Notes under the pieces: generated by a model
Database searches by the model: none
The model's input: only the letters and a program-made list of their open reading frames with translations
What the model was told of the DNA's origin: nothing
Assembly: GCA_037126765.1 (NCBI GenBank)
Contig: JBBCBC010000002.1
Span: 49,356,889-49,420,888, forward strand
Reading direction: 5' to 3'
DNA from: Stenogyne calaminthoides
Lineage: Eukaryota > Streptophyta > Magnoliopsida > Lamiales > Lamiaceae
Length of the DNA stretch: 64,000 nucleotides
Program-made: the position numbers and the translations under genes
In this document: positions 35,563-48,121 of the stretch, one piece after another
Numbering within the stretch: position 1 is the first letter of the stretch
Layout: each line of letters begins with the position of its first letter

Positions 35563-38522
35563 ACAGCAGCCAGTCAAAATTAAATTGTGTGAATAGATAA
35601 AATCAGACAAATAATTTAAAATAGAGGTTTTAAAAATTTAGAATTTTAACTCAACGGCCATCAACTCAGACACCTCTAGTCGCTTTTATAAAATTCATTT
35701 GTGATGGAGGGGGAGAAAGGGAGTGTGGGAAGCATCAAATCCTTTGAACCAAATACCCGCAAAGAAAAGAGATTAACATACCTACTGATGTTTTACTAAA
35801 TAACTAATTAATTGGATAGTAAATGTGAAAGAGGATGCCACCACAATCTCATTTATGGCATGTTGTTCATCAAATATTCTCTCACACAAATTTGCCCATG
35901 TTTCTTTTTTAAAAATAATAATCCTATTCTTTAGGATCATCTTGTATTTCCAAATTGTCCAGTAGGTGCTATTTTCAATCAATTTGATTTAGGGAATTGA
36001 TTCTTTAAATTCCCTGTCACACTTGCAACGTTCAAGCACTTTTGAATTAAGCACGACTTGCCATATGAATTATTGTACAACGTAATCTTAACAAATTTTT
36101 AATTACGTAATCTTTTGATTGACTCATTGTAATATTGCGTTAATGAAAACTATTTCATGATGGAATCTTGATTGTGGTAAAGTAAGGGTCTTTAAAAACA
36201 AGTTGGTTGAGAAACACGTTTTTTTATACTTGATAAAGGAATGGTAAAGCGTGCTTCATGGTAGTCAAAATCTTGCTTTAAACCTACATATAAACCGACC
36301 ATATCGCTTGTACCTCTAACTATTGCTATTGGTGAAAAACCTTTAATAAAATAAAGGAAAAGATAAGATTTTTTGCTGGATTTTATTATATTAAGCTAAA
36401 AGCTAGTATGATATTAGTGCTTTTTATAAAATTAGTATTAAAATTTGAGCATATGACAATTGACATGATTTGAACTTGGCCAAATTAATGAGCTTTAAAA
36501 TTAAATTCAATATTCCAATATAAAGTTACGTCTTTCAAATCACACGAGGGTTGGAGCTCTTCTAATCCTCCAATTTCGATTTTAATATTTTTTAACATTA
36601 GTTTGTGATTGGAGGTTTAATATTATAGATTTATTATTGTTCACAACAAACTATTTTGAACCCTCCCTCCCACCATTATTTGCATTTTGCACCCTAAATT
36701 ATGAACACAAATTAAGGAAAATGAACTTTATATTTTATTTGAATTGCTTTATAAGAGTAATTTTATGTATAAAGTGGAGAAATTGATTTAACTAGGTTTA
36801 TGTGTGGGTCCACTTCAATAATATTTTTGTAAGATTCTGGATACTGTGGGAGTGTAATTTGTTTAAGATTTATCAATTTTGTAGTCCAATAAATTATTGT
36901 GTAACGTCTCAATAAAACAAATTTATAACTAATCATAGGATCGGGCTATATATATATATATATATAGATAATTCTTATTTTTTTTCATAACTATAGTTTT
37001 TAGTTGTAGATATTTTAGATTTTGGGATGTACGTTCAATGTAGATTGGCAATCAAAGTGTGTGTGTTTCACGGGCTGAACTATCTTGTTTTAAAAATGAA
37101 TGATTCTTTATAGTTTATATATTCAGATTAATTTGGAGGGAATTGAATGACTTTACATGTCATATCATTTCTTAATTATTTAATACGAGCATCTATACCA
37201 AATTCCCCACCTAGTCATTGATAATTACGACTACGTACCGAACAGTTGACCCAGAGTATAAATGAAGTAATGAGCGAGAGTAATATTGACTATTCTAATT
37301 GGTGACATTAGAAAAAAGTATGTCTTTCTATAATTCAAAAGGAGATCTTTTATATTTTATTAATAATAGATTTTATTTAACTAATTTACTTTTATGTATG
37401 TAGTGATTTTTACATTATATGAATAAGGTGTAATGATAAGATAAAAGATAAAAAAACAAATCTTTTTGCGAGACTTTTTATAGTATTATTACACAAAATG
37501 TACAGCAATAATTCAATTGAAATTGAAAATCCTGTTACCTGAATCTACACACATTTCACGAACTTGATAGTTGACAATTTATAATTACACTAATAATTTT
37601 GGACAGTTGACCAAAATGTCATATCTCATAAGGTTACAGCTAAATAATGTTGGATTTGGAAATAAAATGGCATATTTAGGGTTTTAAAAGCAGTGCATAT
37701 ATAATAAAACATTAAAATAAGTAAAATAGCACGGCATGTTTATTGGGCTCATTTCGACATGTTTTTAGTAGGGGTGAGAATGGGTTAGTCTAGCCAGACT
37801 TCTCATAAAAAGGTCTGGCCTTGAAGTTTAATTTTTTGCCTTAATTTTTTTTTTTTAGGGAAATTTTTTGCCTTAAATTAATTGACCTATTACCTATCAA
37901 AAGTTTTCTTAATAAGCTTGACCTAATTTTTATAAGAAACGGGTCAGGCTTAAAAGTGTTTTAAAAGTATATTTATTAAGTGCTTTTTTAATTTAATTCT
38001 TTTTATTTTTTTATCTATTGTTTGTTTATTGTATAATTTTAGTATACATGAATAATTAAAAGTATTCTATTACAAAATTATTATTGAATATTTTAAGTTA
38101 CAGATGTCTGACTGTATTACTTTATGCAATAAAATAGAAATGACCAAGTTGTACTTTATACTATATATTTTTCTATATGCAGATTAATATCGAAGAGTTA
38201 AATAGGTTGGGTTTAAAAAGGTCTACGAAATAAAGTCTCGTCTATTTCAGACAATGAGCATTTATAAAAATTGAAATCAGTCTTGTTCATCAAACCAGTC
38301 GATTTAAGATGGCTTTAGTAAGCTGAGTCGTAGGCATGCCAGAAAGCCTAATCTATTTCTACCTAATCTTTTGATAAAGATTTGACTTGTTAATTATCCA
38401 TGTCTTTAATTTGGATATTTTCTTTTTAACTAATTAACAAATTTTGTCTCGCTAAGTATCCATGTCGTGTTAAGTGTCGTACTACCTTTCCTATGTCAAA
38501 TCATTCCCTATCCTAAGTGAAA
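35563..38522. other. intergenic, AT-rich
   Basis: No gene is recognised. A (TA)n run lies at 36949-36966. The stretch 37770-38370 begins TAGGGGTGAGAATGGGTTAG, like a hAT-type MITE, but no matching right end or TSD was confirmed. Confidence 0.4.
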
Positions 38523-38800
38523 ATTGGAGAAGTGCACGCAAGGGCATAGTCAAGTTGGTAAAGTTTGTGTGATGTGGGGAGAAATCCGTCGGCAACGCAG
38601 GTTCGAACTCCGTGTGAGATAAATTTTTCATTGAAATATTATGGAGGTTTGTCGCTTGATTGAATCATATTAATTTCTCCCATAAGTTGTCATTACTGAA
38701 AGACATCCTTCGATTCTAACCCGTCCTACCGAGGCCAACGACACAAATGGGGGGAGTTTCTCGTCTCTTCCTCACAAAAAAAAAAAAATATTGGAGAAGT
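38523..38800 (+). mobile_element. tRNA-derived SINE with 11-bp target-site duplication
   Basis: Body 38534-38789, about 256 bp, flanked by ATTGGAGAAGT at 38523-38533 and 38790-38800. The 5' part holds an A-box-like TAGTCAAGTTGGTAAAG (about 38548) and a B box GGTTCGAACTCC (about 38601). The 3' end is a poly(A) of about 13 after CCTCAC. It differs in sequence from the S1 SINE family, so it is a second SINE family. Confidence 0.92.
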
Positions 38801-39150
38801 ACCTAATCTCGAATTTATAGTTGCCACATAATCCTAGGCCACATGATTTATAGTTGTGTCCTTCACTTTAAAAGCGACAAATTAAACTACCGAATTGATT
38901 TCCAAATTAATTTGTTCATATACAAAATGCTTTGAAATGGCCATTTTCAGTGACTTCCAGATCCAGCCCCCTTAAAATGTGCCACGTTTTAATGATGAAA
39001 GGTTAGTTTTTCTTTTAATTTTTTTCGAAATCAGAAAGTCTCACTTTTTATTTTTCAGAAAAAGACAAACAGCTGAAATTGATATCTCATATGTATTGAA
39101 GATGTCCCATCAGGCAACAATATACATCAGTTAATTAATTTCCATTTACA

Positions 39151-39191
<41 letters not shown>

Positions 39192-42160
39192 AATATTTCC
39201 GATTTTATACAGTGCCATGGCAGCTAATTCTGTTTGTGAAATTCAAATCATGATGTATTTGAATTATTTGTTTTATTGCCAATGTAGATAATTCTACCAG
39301 ATCACTTGATCTTTTAAGGTGTGATTTTAAAAATATATATTAAATATTAAAATATGGTTTTGAAAGCTCAACTATAATTATAATGGTGATTGAGAGACTT
39401 ACGTCCCTAAGTTGGTCCCTTTGACTTTATTTGGCATCTCCAAATAAATAATTTAAACTTCTACTTAAAAAAATTCTCTACTTATAAATATTGGTTGATA
39501 TATTCCTTGTAATTACGTATGTACGTACATATCTCGCCTAAAATTTGTTATAAGTTATAATCAATCAATATCATTTTCATATGAGATCATTCCATACTAC
39601 TTGTTATTGTCTATATAGGAACGTGAGCAATTGACAAACAATCATTCCAAAAAAATGAATATAAATTTGATATGGTAAAAATTTTTAGGCATGGGGTAAT
39701 TTAATTTTAATTTTAACTAAAATTTGACTCATTCATTAAAAAATGAGTTATTTATTAATTTATAATTTATACTTATTTTTTATTAAATTGGGATGTATAA
39801 TATACGATATTGATCTATTGCAATTTAAACTTTATTTTTATGGCATTTTGCAATTCAAACTTGTGGCGCGTGATAACTGGAAAATACCATTATATATGTA
39901 AAATGGGTGTGACGTTTAAACTTTGAACTTTGAGTAAAATGACAAACTAATATTTTTTGCATTATAATTGCTATTTTGGTACGTAGTTTTCTTTACAAGT
40001 CAATTGACAATGAAAGATAACTAATAAGTAATAATGATGATGATATATGTAAAATATTAAAAAAATCGTCTTTAAATTGACTCCATAGAAAAGTTAACCA
40101 GATTTTATATCATATTATAGTTATTTATAAGTCAATGGAAGTCAAACTTCCGTTAAAAAAAAAACTTCTTTTATTAGATCTCAATGTTTTTTTTTTTGAG
40201 CGCATTAGATCTCAATGCTAACTTCTTTATATATGTGTATACGATAATTATTGAAGTGAAAATATATGAACAGAGAATTCAGAGTACTGTGATCACCTGT
40301 TCCCAACGTGATTTTGCAATATTATCTGAAATATCATTGTAATTTCAAAATTGCAAAAAAAAATTATGTGGTTTATGAAATAAAGTTAATTCTTCCATTT
40401 AAAAAAAATGAGTGAATAATTTATTTTATTTATTTTATTTCTCGTATCTTGTTTTTTCAATATTGAGATCTTGAACATATATTATGAAGACATAAAGAGA
40501 AATATAAAAAATAGATAAAATTATAAACTCTTTTTTTTTTAAGTGAACTTGCTTTATTTAATAAACAACATAGATGTTTCATGCAATTTTACAAAGCAAG
40601 AGAAAAATTCAGCAATATTTTCGAACTATGTGGGAATTTCGTGTAGTTCACACCCCAACTAAATAACCGATGTGACTTGAGTATGACGTATTAAATAAAT
40701 GGAGTAAGACAAATAACGTTTTAAATAGTCAACATACAAAATTAAATTAATACTTTCTCACTGTTTTCGGATAAACTTTGTTGACTATTAAATTTATATT
40801 TTTCTTTTGAATTTTATATGCCAATTAATATATACGTGATCAATAATAAATTAATTTTAAAAAGAAATGTTGTAACTTAGTCAAAAATATTCCTGTCGTT
40901 TGAAGGAAGTTCATTACCCAAGTTCCCAACAGCATAGATACTTACCAGTGTATATACACACGTGTGAAGGATATACATTATAGGGAGGGATGGAGTATAA
41001 GTGTATAGCATGATAATTGTCTAATATAAATAACACAAGCGTGAATTTAGATTATACAATTTCATCTCATCTTTAACTTATTTATTATAATCTCACAAAA
41101 AAATATATATATAACATCTATGATTTATCATAAGTAATAATTCAATTCACATATCATAATTTTATGAACCAGGTCCATATAAAATTATGTCCTCATTGGA
41201 ATTTCTCTATTGGTTCAGTTCATTTCGGGGCATAAATAAAATAAATGAAGAACATGCAAATGCTGATAGGACGGCAACTAGGCCCCAATTTTAGGTATTT
41301 AATGTTGGAAATTTGACAAGTATAATTTTATATTCTAATCATGTAGCTGTACTATTTATAAAATTATGGGGGTTTATTGAGAAAGCCTCTACCGCCCACC
41401 AGACTTTCCGGAACTGGGGGTAATTGAGAGCGATATACTAAAAATATAAAATTACATTGTAGTAGTATATATATTGAATTGAATTGAACTTTTTATATCT
41501 AAATTTAAACTGATATTTTATTTTTTTAAAAAAATCAGCATATTGAATTTTGGTACATTAGATGTTCGGTATATTAAAAATTCATACCATTTTATATTTA
41601 AAAAATTGATGTACCATCCCAGAATACTCAGGTGTATTCGATTTCATATGGAAATAATGATATTAGCGTAGTATATATATAGAAAATTATGATATACCAT
41701 TTAATCACCCATACCGAATTTCTTTAAAGAATTTTTCGACTTAAATCAAAATACTAATTTTTAATGCCAATACACCAAAATACTTAAAACTACATGTTTA
41801 TTTTGAGACTATTTCGGACGGACTTTAGACTTTACAATTCCACATATCCATTTAATATAATATTAAATACAGGATTTTAAAATCCAATTTAAAACCTAAT
41901 CTAAACCCTACTTCTGCACCTATTCCCCCATTAATAATAATATTATCATTTTTACATAATTTTTAATATAATACTTTATCATTCAATCATTATAATAATA
42001 ATATAATAATACAAATTAATTTAACTTTTTTATAATCCTATATAATTCTACCCTATAAAATCTCAAAACAAACATACAATTTTATTATTTATTAAAATTT
42101 TAAAATCTTAAATTTCAAAATTCAGGATTTCTCCCCGCCTTGTAAGCCTATAACATACAT
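38801..42160. other. intergenic, AT-rich
   Basis: No gene is seen. It contains a (TA)n microsatellite at 39154-39184, and T-run DNA at 40180 and 40530 resembling antisense LINE tails. The pair ACTTTCTCACTGTTTTCGGA (40747) and GGAGGGATGGAGTATAAG (40984) could be a decayed Stowaway element. Confidence 0.4.
39154..39184. repeat. (TA)n microsatellite
   Basis: About 15 uninterrupted TA units. Confidence 0.9.
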
Positions 42161-42360
42161 ACCTTTAATTACTATACAATTATTAGGCTGCATTTCATTT
42201 GTGGGACAAGTCAGGATATATTAGAATTAGAGGTCAAATCCCAAATAATTGAATGCTGGTTCTCTGAACGAGGGCCTGTTTCCATTTTCAATCTGGGTAT
42301 AAAAATGAATTTATTATATCGAGGGACAAATCTATTATACGTGGGAGGTGAGACATAATA
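42161..42360. repeat. 200-bp direct duplicate, left copy
   Basis: It starts ACCTTTAATTACTATACAAT, holds GGCTGCATTTCATTTGTGGG and ATTGAATGCTGGTTC, and ends GTGGGAGGTGAGA. The right copy at 42644-42843 is about 95% identical by eye. A Stowaway MITE fills the gap. Confidence 0.9.
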
Positions 42361-42636
42361 CTCCCTCCGTCCCAATCTTTAAGGTTTTCTTTCCATTTTT
42401 TTTGTCCCAATCTTTAAGGTTTTTTTCCTAAAATGGAAATACACTTTATCATTTTATCACACCACTTTATCACTTTATCACATAAAATACTAATAAACAA
42501 CTCTTTTTACCCCCAACTACCCATCACTTTATCACTTTATTACATAAAATACTAATAAACAATTCTTTCTAATCACTATTCACATAAATCCTTATGAACA
42601 GTAAAACAGCCTTAAAAAATGGGACGGAGGTAGTAT
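42358..42636. mobile_element. Stowaway-like MITE 3, between the duplicates
   Basis: Left end TACTCCCTCCGTCCCAATC, right end GGGACGGAGGTAGTA. The left arm is itself partly repeated (CAATCTTTAAGGTTTTCTTT then AATCTTTAAGGTTTTTTTCC). Inside, CACTTTATCACTTTATCACA occurs in tandem with CATAAAATACTAATAAACAA, twice. Confidence 0.85.
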
Positions 42637-42643
42637 GTCTTAT

Positions 42644-42843
42644 ACCTTTAATTACTATACAATTATTAGGCTGCATTTCATTTGTGGGACAATTCAGGAT
42701 ATATTAGAATTAGAGGTCAAATCCCAAATAATTGAATGCTGGTTCGCGGAACGAGGGCCTGTGTCCATTTTCAATATGGGTATAAAAATGAATTTATTAT
42801 ATCGAGGGACAAATCTATTACACGTGGGAGGTGAGATATAATA
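42644..42843. repeat. 200-bp direct duplicate, right copy
   Basis: Same sequence as 42161-42360 with a few substitutions (TCTCTGAACG against TCGCGGAACG, TATTATACG against TATTACACG). Confidence 0.9.
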
Positions 42844-43185
42844 TGTCTTAAATATAAAATTACAATATTATTTTTGAATTTGTACTTAAAATGACCAATT
42901 ATATCCCAAATGTAAGAATTTTATGACATTTTAATACGTATCTCGTACAATGCAAAAACTTGTATGCAATATTGCATATAAGTGATATGTGCAATTAGAC
43001 CCAAATTAGGGTTTTTTATTTTTCACGGGTCATTCCAGCCCATATCGGATACGCTTCCAAACTCTTCGCGATTTAGCGGATTTTGCAGCGACGTTGTTCT
43101 AGGTTTTTCTTTCTCTTCTCCTGTTTTTTTTCTTTCTTTCTCTTCCTTATTCAAATTCTTCCATATTATTCTCCCTTTATATAGT

Positions 43186-43510
43186 TTTTTCATCCTCGCA
43201 AATTTACAGGTCCATTCATTTTTACAGGTCCATTCGTTCTTCTTCCTCTTAATTTTTTAACGCAATCTTTTAGATATTTATGCACTATTCTCACGTTGTT
43301 CTTTAAATCTATAATCGTGGACTGTTAAATCTGTAATTGTGAACTGAAGTTTTATACAGTTTTTTTCATCCTCGCAAATTTACAAGTTCATTCGTTCTTC
43401 TTCCTCTTAATTTTTTAACGCAGTCGTTTAGATCTTTATGCACTCTTCTCACTCTATTCTTTAAATCTATAATTGTGAACTATTAAATCTGTAATTGTGA
43501 ACTGAAGATT
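43186..43510. repeat. tandem duplication inside element X, unit about 170 bp
   Basis: TTTTTTCATCCTCGCAAATT starts both units (43184 and 43363). The shared continuation includes TTCTTCTTCCTCTTAATTTT, TTTATGCACT and ATCTGTAATTGTGAACTG. Confidence 0.8.
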
Positions 43511-43766
43511 TTCTGTTCGCGCTCGTACTAATTTTTGTTCATGTAGTAAAACATTTTTATTCATAGGGTAACACTCTTCATGTACTAACACATCAAGTTG
43601 TTCTTTAAATCTGTAATTTTGGAAAAAAAAATTAAAAATTATGTGCTCAATAGGAATTGAACCTGGGACCACATACATTAACAACAGACCTAAACTACTA
43701 GGCTATAACACATATTTAATAAAGATATCCTTCTATAAATATATATGCGCCCGCGTCAACCCACGG

Positions 43767-45079
43767 TGATAGGCCCGGTGGAAAACCCATGAAATGCGGA
43801 ATAATCATGAAATGCATATAAAAACAGGGGTGAAGGAATGGTGATTCCAGATTTTTGAGTTTTAAGCTCATGTGTTGTGTTTTTGCTTATAATCGAATGC
43901 ATATGACAAGATAAGAACGTAAAGCAGTAAAGAACACAACAATGTATAGTGGTTCGGAGACTCAAGCTCCTACATCCACTCTCCCCTTCCTGGGAAATTC
44001 CTTCAAACCGGACTTATCAATCTCTGGGTTCGCTTTCTAGATATTTAACGAGCTCTCACTCCAACCGGACTTATCACCCTCTCTGCTCGCCTCGACTTAT
44101 CACCCTCTGCTCGCCTCTAGATGTTTAACGAGTTCACACTCCATCGGGACTTATCACCCTCTCTCGGGTTTGCCTAACAACTACCTCACTTCACCACTAG
44201 TTATCTCTTACGAGAATGGGGTTTGGGTTTGGTGTTGTCTCCAACTATGGTGAGATTTTCCCTTATATTTGTTTAGCCTCAATTGCTAAGGTTGGGAAAA
44301 TCTCTCTAAGCTTAGGATACATCGTGGGTTGCTTAGATTGGGTTCTAGAACACTCTTTGAATATATGTGTTTATCTACAGACTTGTGTTCTATGGTGGGA
44401 AAGCTTGAGTATTTGTCTTCTTAGCTTTGTAGCGTCGTTTGCTACATTCTCCACACTTAATTTGATGGAAGATCTTGTATTTATAGTGTGGATTTGAATG
44501 TTACCGTTGGAGAGAATAACATTCAAATACATACTATTCTTTGTAAGTTCTGCAGCTTTTTCATGCTGGTTGTCTTCCTCTCATTGGTCCACGTCAGCTG
44601 AATTCCAACGGCTATATTCCTCAGTTTCTTTGCCTCGGAACATTCAGGTTTATACTAAGTATTCAGTAATTACTGAGTCTTCAGTAATTACTGTGTCTTC
44701 AGGTTATCATATATGATCTCAATCACGTCTGATCTCGATCAGTCTCATCTGCTCATCTTCATATCTGATCTCGATCACGTCCGATCTTGATCGATCTCAT
44801 CCGCCATCTTCCGATTTGCGACCTTCTATTCGCTTAGCTTTTCTTCTTCTTCTCGATTTGCCTGGCTCATCGGTTTAACTCGAACTCATCTAACTTCATT
44901 CGATCTCGATCGGTCTCGCTCAGAACCTCGCCCGATCTCGATCATCTCTACTTCTAATTTCGTGAGTTCCCCCCTCAACTTGTTCTTTCGTTCCCTCAAC
45001 TTGTTATCTGTAAATTAGCTTCAATAACACAAGTTGATAATGTTTTGGCATAATTCATCAAAACTAAAATATCCCAACA
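43767..45079 (-). repeat. 3' LTR (minus orientation), 1313 bp
   Basis: Nearly identical to the partner at 45214-46929 over its length, but lacking about 420 bp that the partner has at about 46128-46548. The join GTGTCTTCAGGTTATCATAT spans the missing part. Confidence 0.88.
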
Positions 45080-45080
45080 A

Positions 45081-45093
45081 TTTCCCCCTTTTT
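45081..45093 (-). other. polypurine tract of the LTR element
   Basis: AAAAAGGGGGAAA on the minus strand, ending one base before the TGTTGGG start of the 3' LTR. Confidence 0.85.
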
Positions 45094-45194
45094 GATAATG
45101 AAGCCAAAACATTAGAATATATGCATTTTTAAAGAAACGAGTTTTCTTTTAAAAATATCAGTTCAGGTGATCACTTTAAAGGTGATCTTTTGAA

Positions 45195-45211
45195 CTCCTG
45201 CTCTGATACCA
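45195..45211 (-). other. primer binding site, initiator tRNA-Met type
   Basis: TGGTATCAGAGCAGGAG on the minus strand, two bases inside the 5' LTR end. The first 12 bases are the classic plant iMet PBS. Confidence 0.9.
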
Positions 45212-45213
45212 AT

Positions 45214-46929
45214 TGATAGGCCCGGTGTAAAACCCATGAAATGCGGAATAATCATGAAATGCATATAAAAACAGGGGTGAATGAATGGTGATTCCAGTTT
45301 TTTGTGTTTTAAGCTCATGTGTTGTGTTTTTGCTTATAATCGAATGCATATGACAAGATAAGAACGTAAAGCAGTAAAGAACACAACAATGTATAGTGGT
45401 TCGGAGACTCAAGCTCCTACATCCACTCTCCCTGTTCCTAGGGAAATTCCTTCAAACTGGACTTATCACCCTCTCGAGTTCGCCTCTAGATATTTAACGA
45501 GCTCTCACTCCAACTGGACTTATCACCCTCTCAAGCTCGCCTCTAGATGTTTAACGAGTTCACACTCCATCGGGACTTATCACCCTCTCTCGGGTTTGCC
45601 TAACAACTACCTCACTTCACCACTAGTTATCTCTTACGAGAATGGGGTTTGGGTTTGGTGTTGTCTCCAACTATGGTGAGATTTTCCCTTATATTTGTTT
45701 AGCCTCAATTGCTAAGGTTGGGAAAATCTCTCTAAGCTTAGGATACATCGTGGGTTTCTTAGATTGGGTTCTAGAACACTCTTTGAATATATGTGTATAT
45801 CTACAGACTTGTGTTCTATGGTGGGAAAGCTTGAGTATTTGTCTTCTTAGCTTTGTAGCGTCGTTTGCTACATTCTCCACACTTAATTTGATGGAAGATC
45901 TTGTATTTATAGTGTGGATTTGAATGTTACCGTTGGAGAGAATAACATTCAAATACATACTATTCTTTATGTAGTTCTGCGCACTTTTTCATCTTTGGTT
46001 GTCTTCCTCTCATTGGTCCACGTCAGCTGAATTCCAACGGCTATATTCCTCAGTTTCTTTGCCTCGGAACATTCAGGTTTATACTGAGTATTCAGTAATT
46101 ACTGAGTCTTCAGTAATTACTGTGTCTTCATGGTTCTCTGAGTCTCGGTGTCTTCAGAGACATCTCGAGTCTTCGAGTTTCTCTGAGCCTCGGTGTCCGT
46201 GATATCTTGAGTCTCGAGTTTATTGATTCAAATTTCTCTTGGCGGACCTTGTCTCGATCAGCGGGATCGACACTCAGCCGACCGAAGTTGATTCTTCCGA
46301 CTTCGACATCCCGACCCTCGAGATCACTTTTTACTTTCATCAATCTCGGATCGGTTTTTCTTTCTTGAGTCTCGGATCGGTTTTACTTCTCGAGTCTCGG
46401 ATCTTCTGCGTCTCGAGATTACTTTTACTCAAAGCATCGATTTCTTCTTTGCGATCGATCCGCTCGTAGTCGGGGTCGATCAACACATCTTCGAGATCAA
46501 CATATCGGGATAACATCAGGTAAGTACATCATATCAGATTAGCATATCAGGTTATCATATATGATCTCGATCACGTCTGATCTCGATCAGTCTCATCTGC
46601 TCATCTTCATATATGATCTCGATCACGTCTGATCTTGATCAGTCTCATCTGCTCATCTTCTAAGTTGCAACCTTCTCTTCTGGCTTAACTTTTTCTCTTC
46701 GATTTGCACCGCTCCTTAATCGGTTTAACTCGAACTCATCTAACTCATTCGATCTCGATCGGTCCTCGCTCTCAATTTCTCGTCGATCTCGATCATCTAC
46801 TTCTAATTTCTTGAGTTCCCCCTCAACTTGTTCTTTCGTTCCCCCTCAACTTGTTATCTGTAAATTAGCTTCAATAACACAAGTTGATAATGTTTTGGCA
46901 TAATTCATCAAAACTAAAATATCCCAACA
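45214..46929 (-). repeat. 5' LTR (minus orientation), 1716 bp
   Basis: The full-length LTR. It includes a segment (46128-46548) with repeated GAGTCTCG and ATCTCGATC motifs that is absent from the partner. Confidence 0.88.
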
Positions 46930-47140
46930 CACAGTCCATAGCCCTGACCTGCCCCGCACACGACCCGCCCCCCTAACCCGCAAATTTTTAAGAAAAATAT
47001 CTTAATTATAGTGTGTTGCACATATCAATAAGGTGCAATATTTCACAAGATTCCTTCTCCTCGTACAATCTCTCAATTCAAATATATATCTTGATTTAAA
47101 TAATACAGTCAAATTACTCTAATTTTACTTGATCCTACCC

Positions 47141-48121
47141 GATTCCGGCTCGGATCCACTGTTCCAACACCGTATTCCATCTACTATTCCACATTTTAGA
47201 TGAATGACACGTGTACATCTCACAATATCAATAAATATAAGAATAACATCCTAACATAACCAGATATGCTATTTAGGAAATTATATCTATTTAAGCAAAA
47301 CTAATTAATTCCTACCAAATCTCATTCCAAAAAATCATATAAGAATATTTATAACTAATTAATTTAAGCTATATATATTAGTCAATAATTAAATTTATTA
47401 ATTATTAATTGAAATTTGTGCTTTATAATTTTAATCTATTATATAAAATTTAAATCCAATTAAAAAATATGAAAAATTATTAGAAAAAAAAATTGAGAAC
47501 ATATATTACAAAATAAAATATGAAATTTTTAATATTTAAAAATATTATAAAATTTTATAAGTAAATTCGATAAATGCATATAAAATCTGTATGTACTTAG
47601 AATTAAATTTAAATACATATAAAATTTGTACATATATCTTATAATTAAATCTGATGTAATTAATATAAGATTTGTAGTAAGTAATACAAATATTAAAATG
47701 TGAAATCATATACATATCCCATTGATATACATATATTTTAATATATTAAGACATACAAATGTTCTAATGTGAGATGTGATTATAAATACGTAAAAAAAAG
47801 AGTATGTTTTATTATTCTAATAAATCTTCATATTTTTAATTGAATTTTAAATTTTATACGATACGTACAAATTACAATACAAACTCCAATTTAAATTATA
47901 TATATATAACTTAAATTAATTAATTATAAATATTTTTATAAGACTTTTTGTATGAATTAATTAGTTTTGCTTAAATAGATATAATTTCCTAAATAACATA
48001 TCTGGTTATGTTAGGATGTTATTCTTATATTTATTGATATTGTGATGTACACGTGTCATTCATCTAAGATGTGGAATAGTAGATGAAATACGGTACTGGA
48101 ACAGTGGATCCGAGCCGATTC
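47141..48121. mobile_element. long palindromic (foldback) element
   Basis: Element about 47146-48116. GGCTCGGATCCACTGTTCCA at the left is met by its exact complement TGGAACAGTGGATCCGAGCC at the right. The inverted match runs for at least 240 bp per arm (TGACACGTGTACATC, CTAACATAACCAGATATG, AAGCAAAACTAATTAATT), and further inverted matches (TTTAAATCCAATTAAAAA) reach toward the centre. GATTC occurs just outside both ends (47141-47145, 48117-48121), a possible 5-bp TSD. It is non-coding. Confidence 0.88.

Larger units (their letters stand above)
43767..46929 (-). mobile_element. LTR retrotransposon (Ty1-copia-like), internal region reduced to about 134 bp
   Basis: Read on the minus strand: 5' LTR 46929-45214 (1716 bp), PBS 45211-45195, a 134-bp internal region, PPT 45093-45081, 3' LTR 45079-43767 (1313 bp). 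LTRs begin TGTTGGGATATTTTAG and end GGGCCTATCA. The PBS TGGTATCAGAGCAGGAG matches the initiator tRNA-Met site of many plant retroelements; the PPT is AAAAAGGGGGAAA. Flanks CACGG (43762-43766) and CACAG (46930-46934) fit a 5-bp TSD with one change. No gag or pol remains. The paired 93-codon frames at 44216 and 45642 are LTR sequence. The LTR end and pre-PPT sequence resemble Tork-type copia elements from memory. Confidence 0.88.
42955..47053 (-). mobile_element. TIR element family X, copy A, split by a copia-like insertion
   Basis: About 930 bp without the insertion (42955-43766 and 46930-47053). The ends are imperfect inverted repeats: CTTGTATGCAATATTGCATA at the left and, on the complement, CTTGTGAAATATTGCACCTT at the right, both continuing to GATATGTGCAA. 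Copy B lies inverted at 53042-54225. Inside (43640-43720, minus strand) is a tRNA-like stretch with TAGCCTAGTAGTTTAGG and GGTTCAATTCC, resembling A and B boxes. No transposase is visible. Confidence 0.7.

Noticed and set aside
37770..38370. Possible hAT MITE starting TAGGGGTGAGAATGGG
   Set aside because: No convincing right terminus or 8-bp duplication could be found.
40745..41000. Possible decayed Stowaway element
   Set aside because: Only the outermost bases look inverted; the arms do not pair, so it is not listed as an element.
44216..45923. Two nearly identical 93-codon frames (44216 and 45642) with hydrophobic segments
   Set aside because: Both lie at the same place in the two LTRs of one retroelement; the similarity comes from the LTRs, not from a gene pair.
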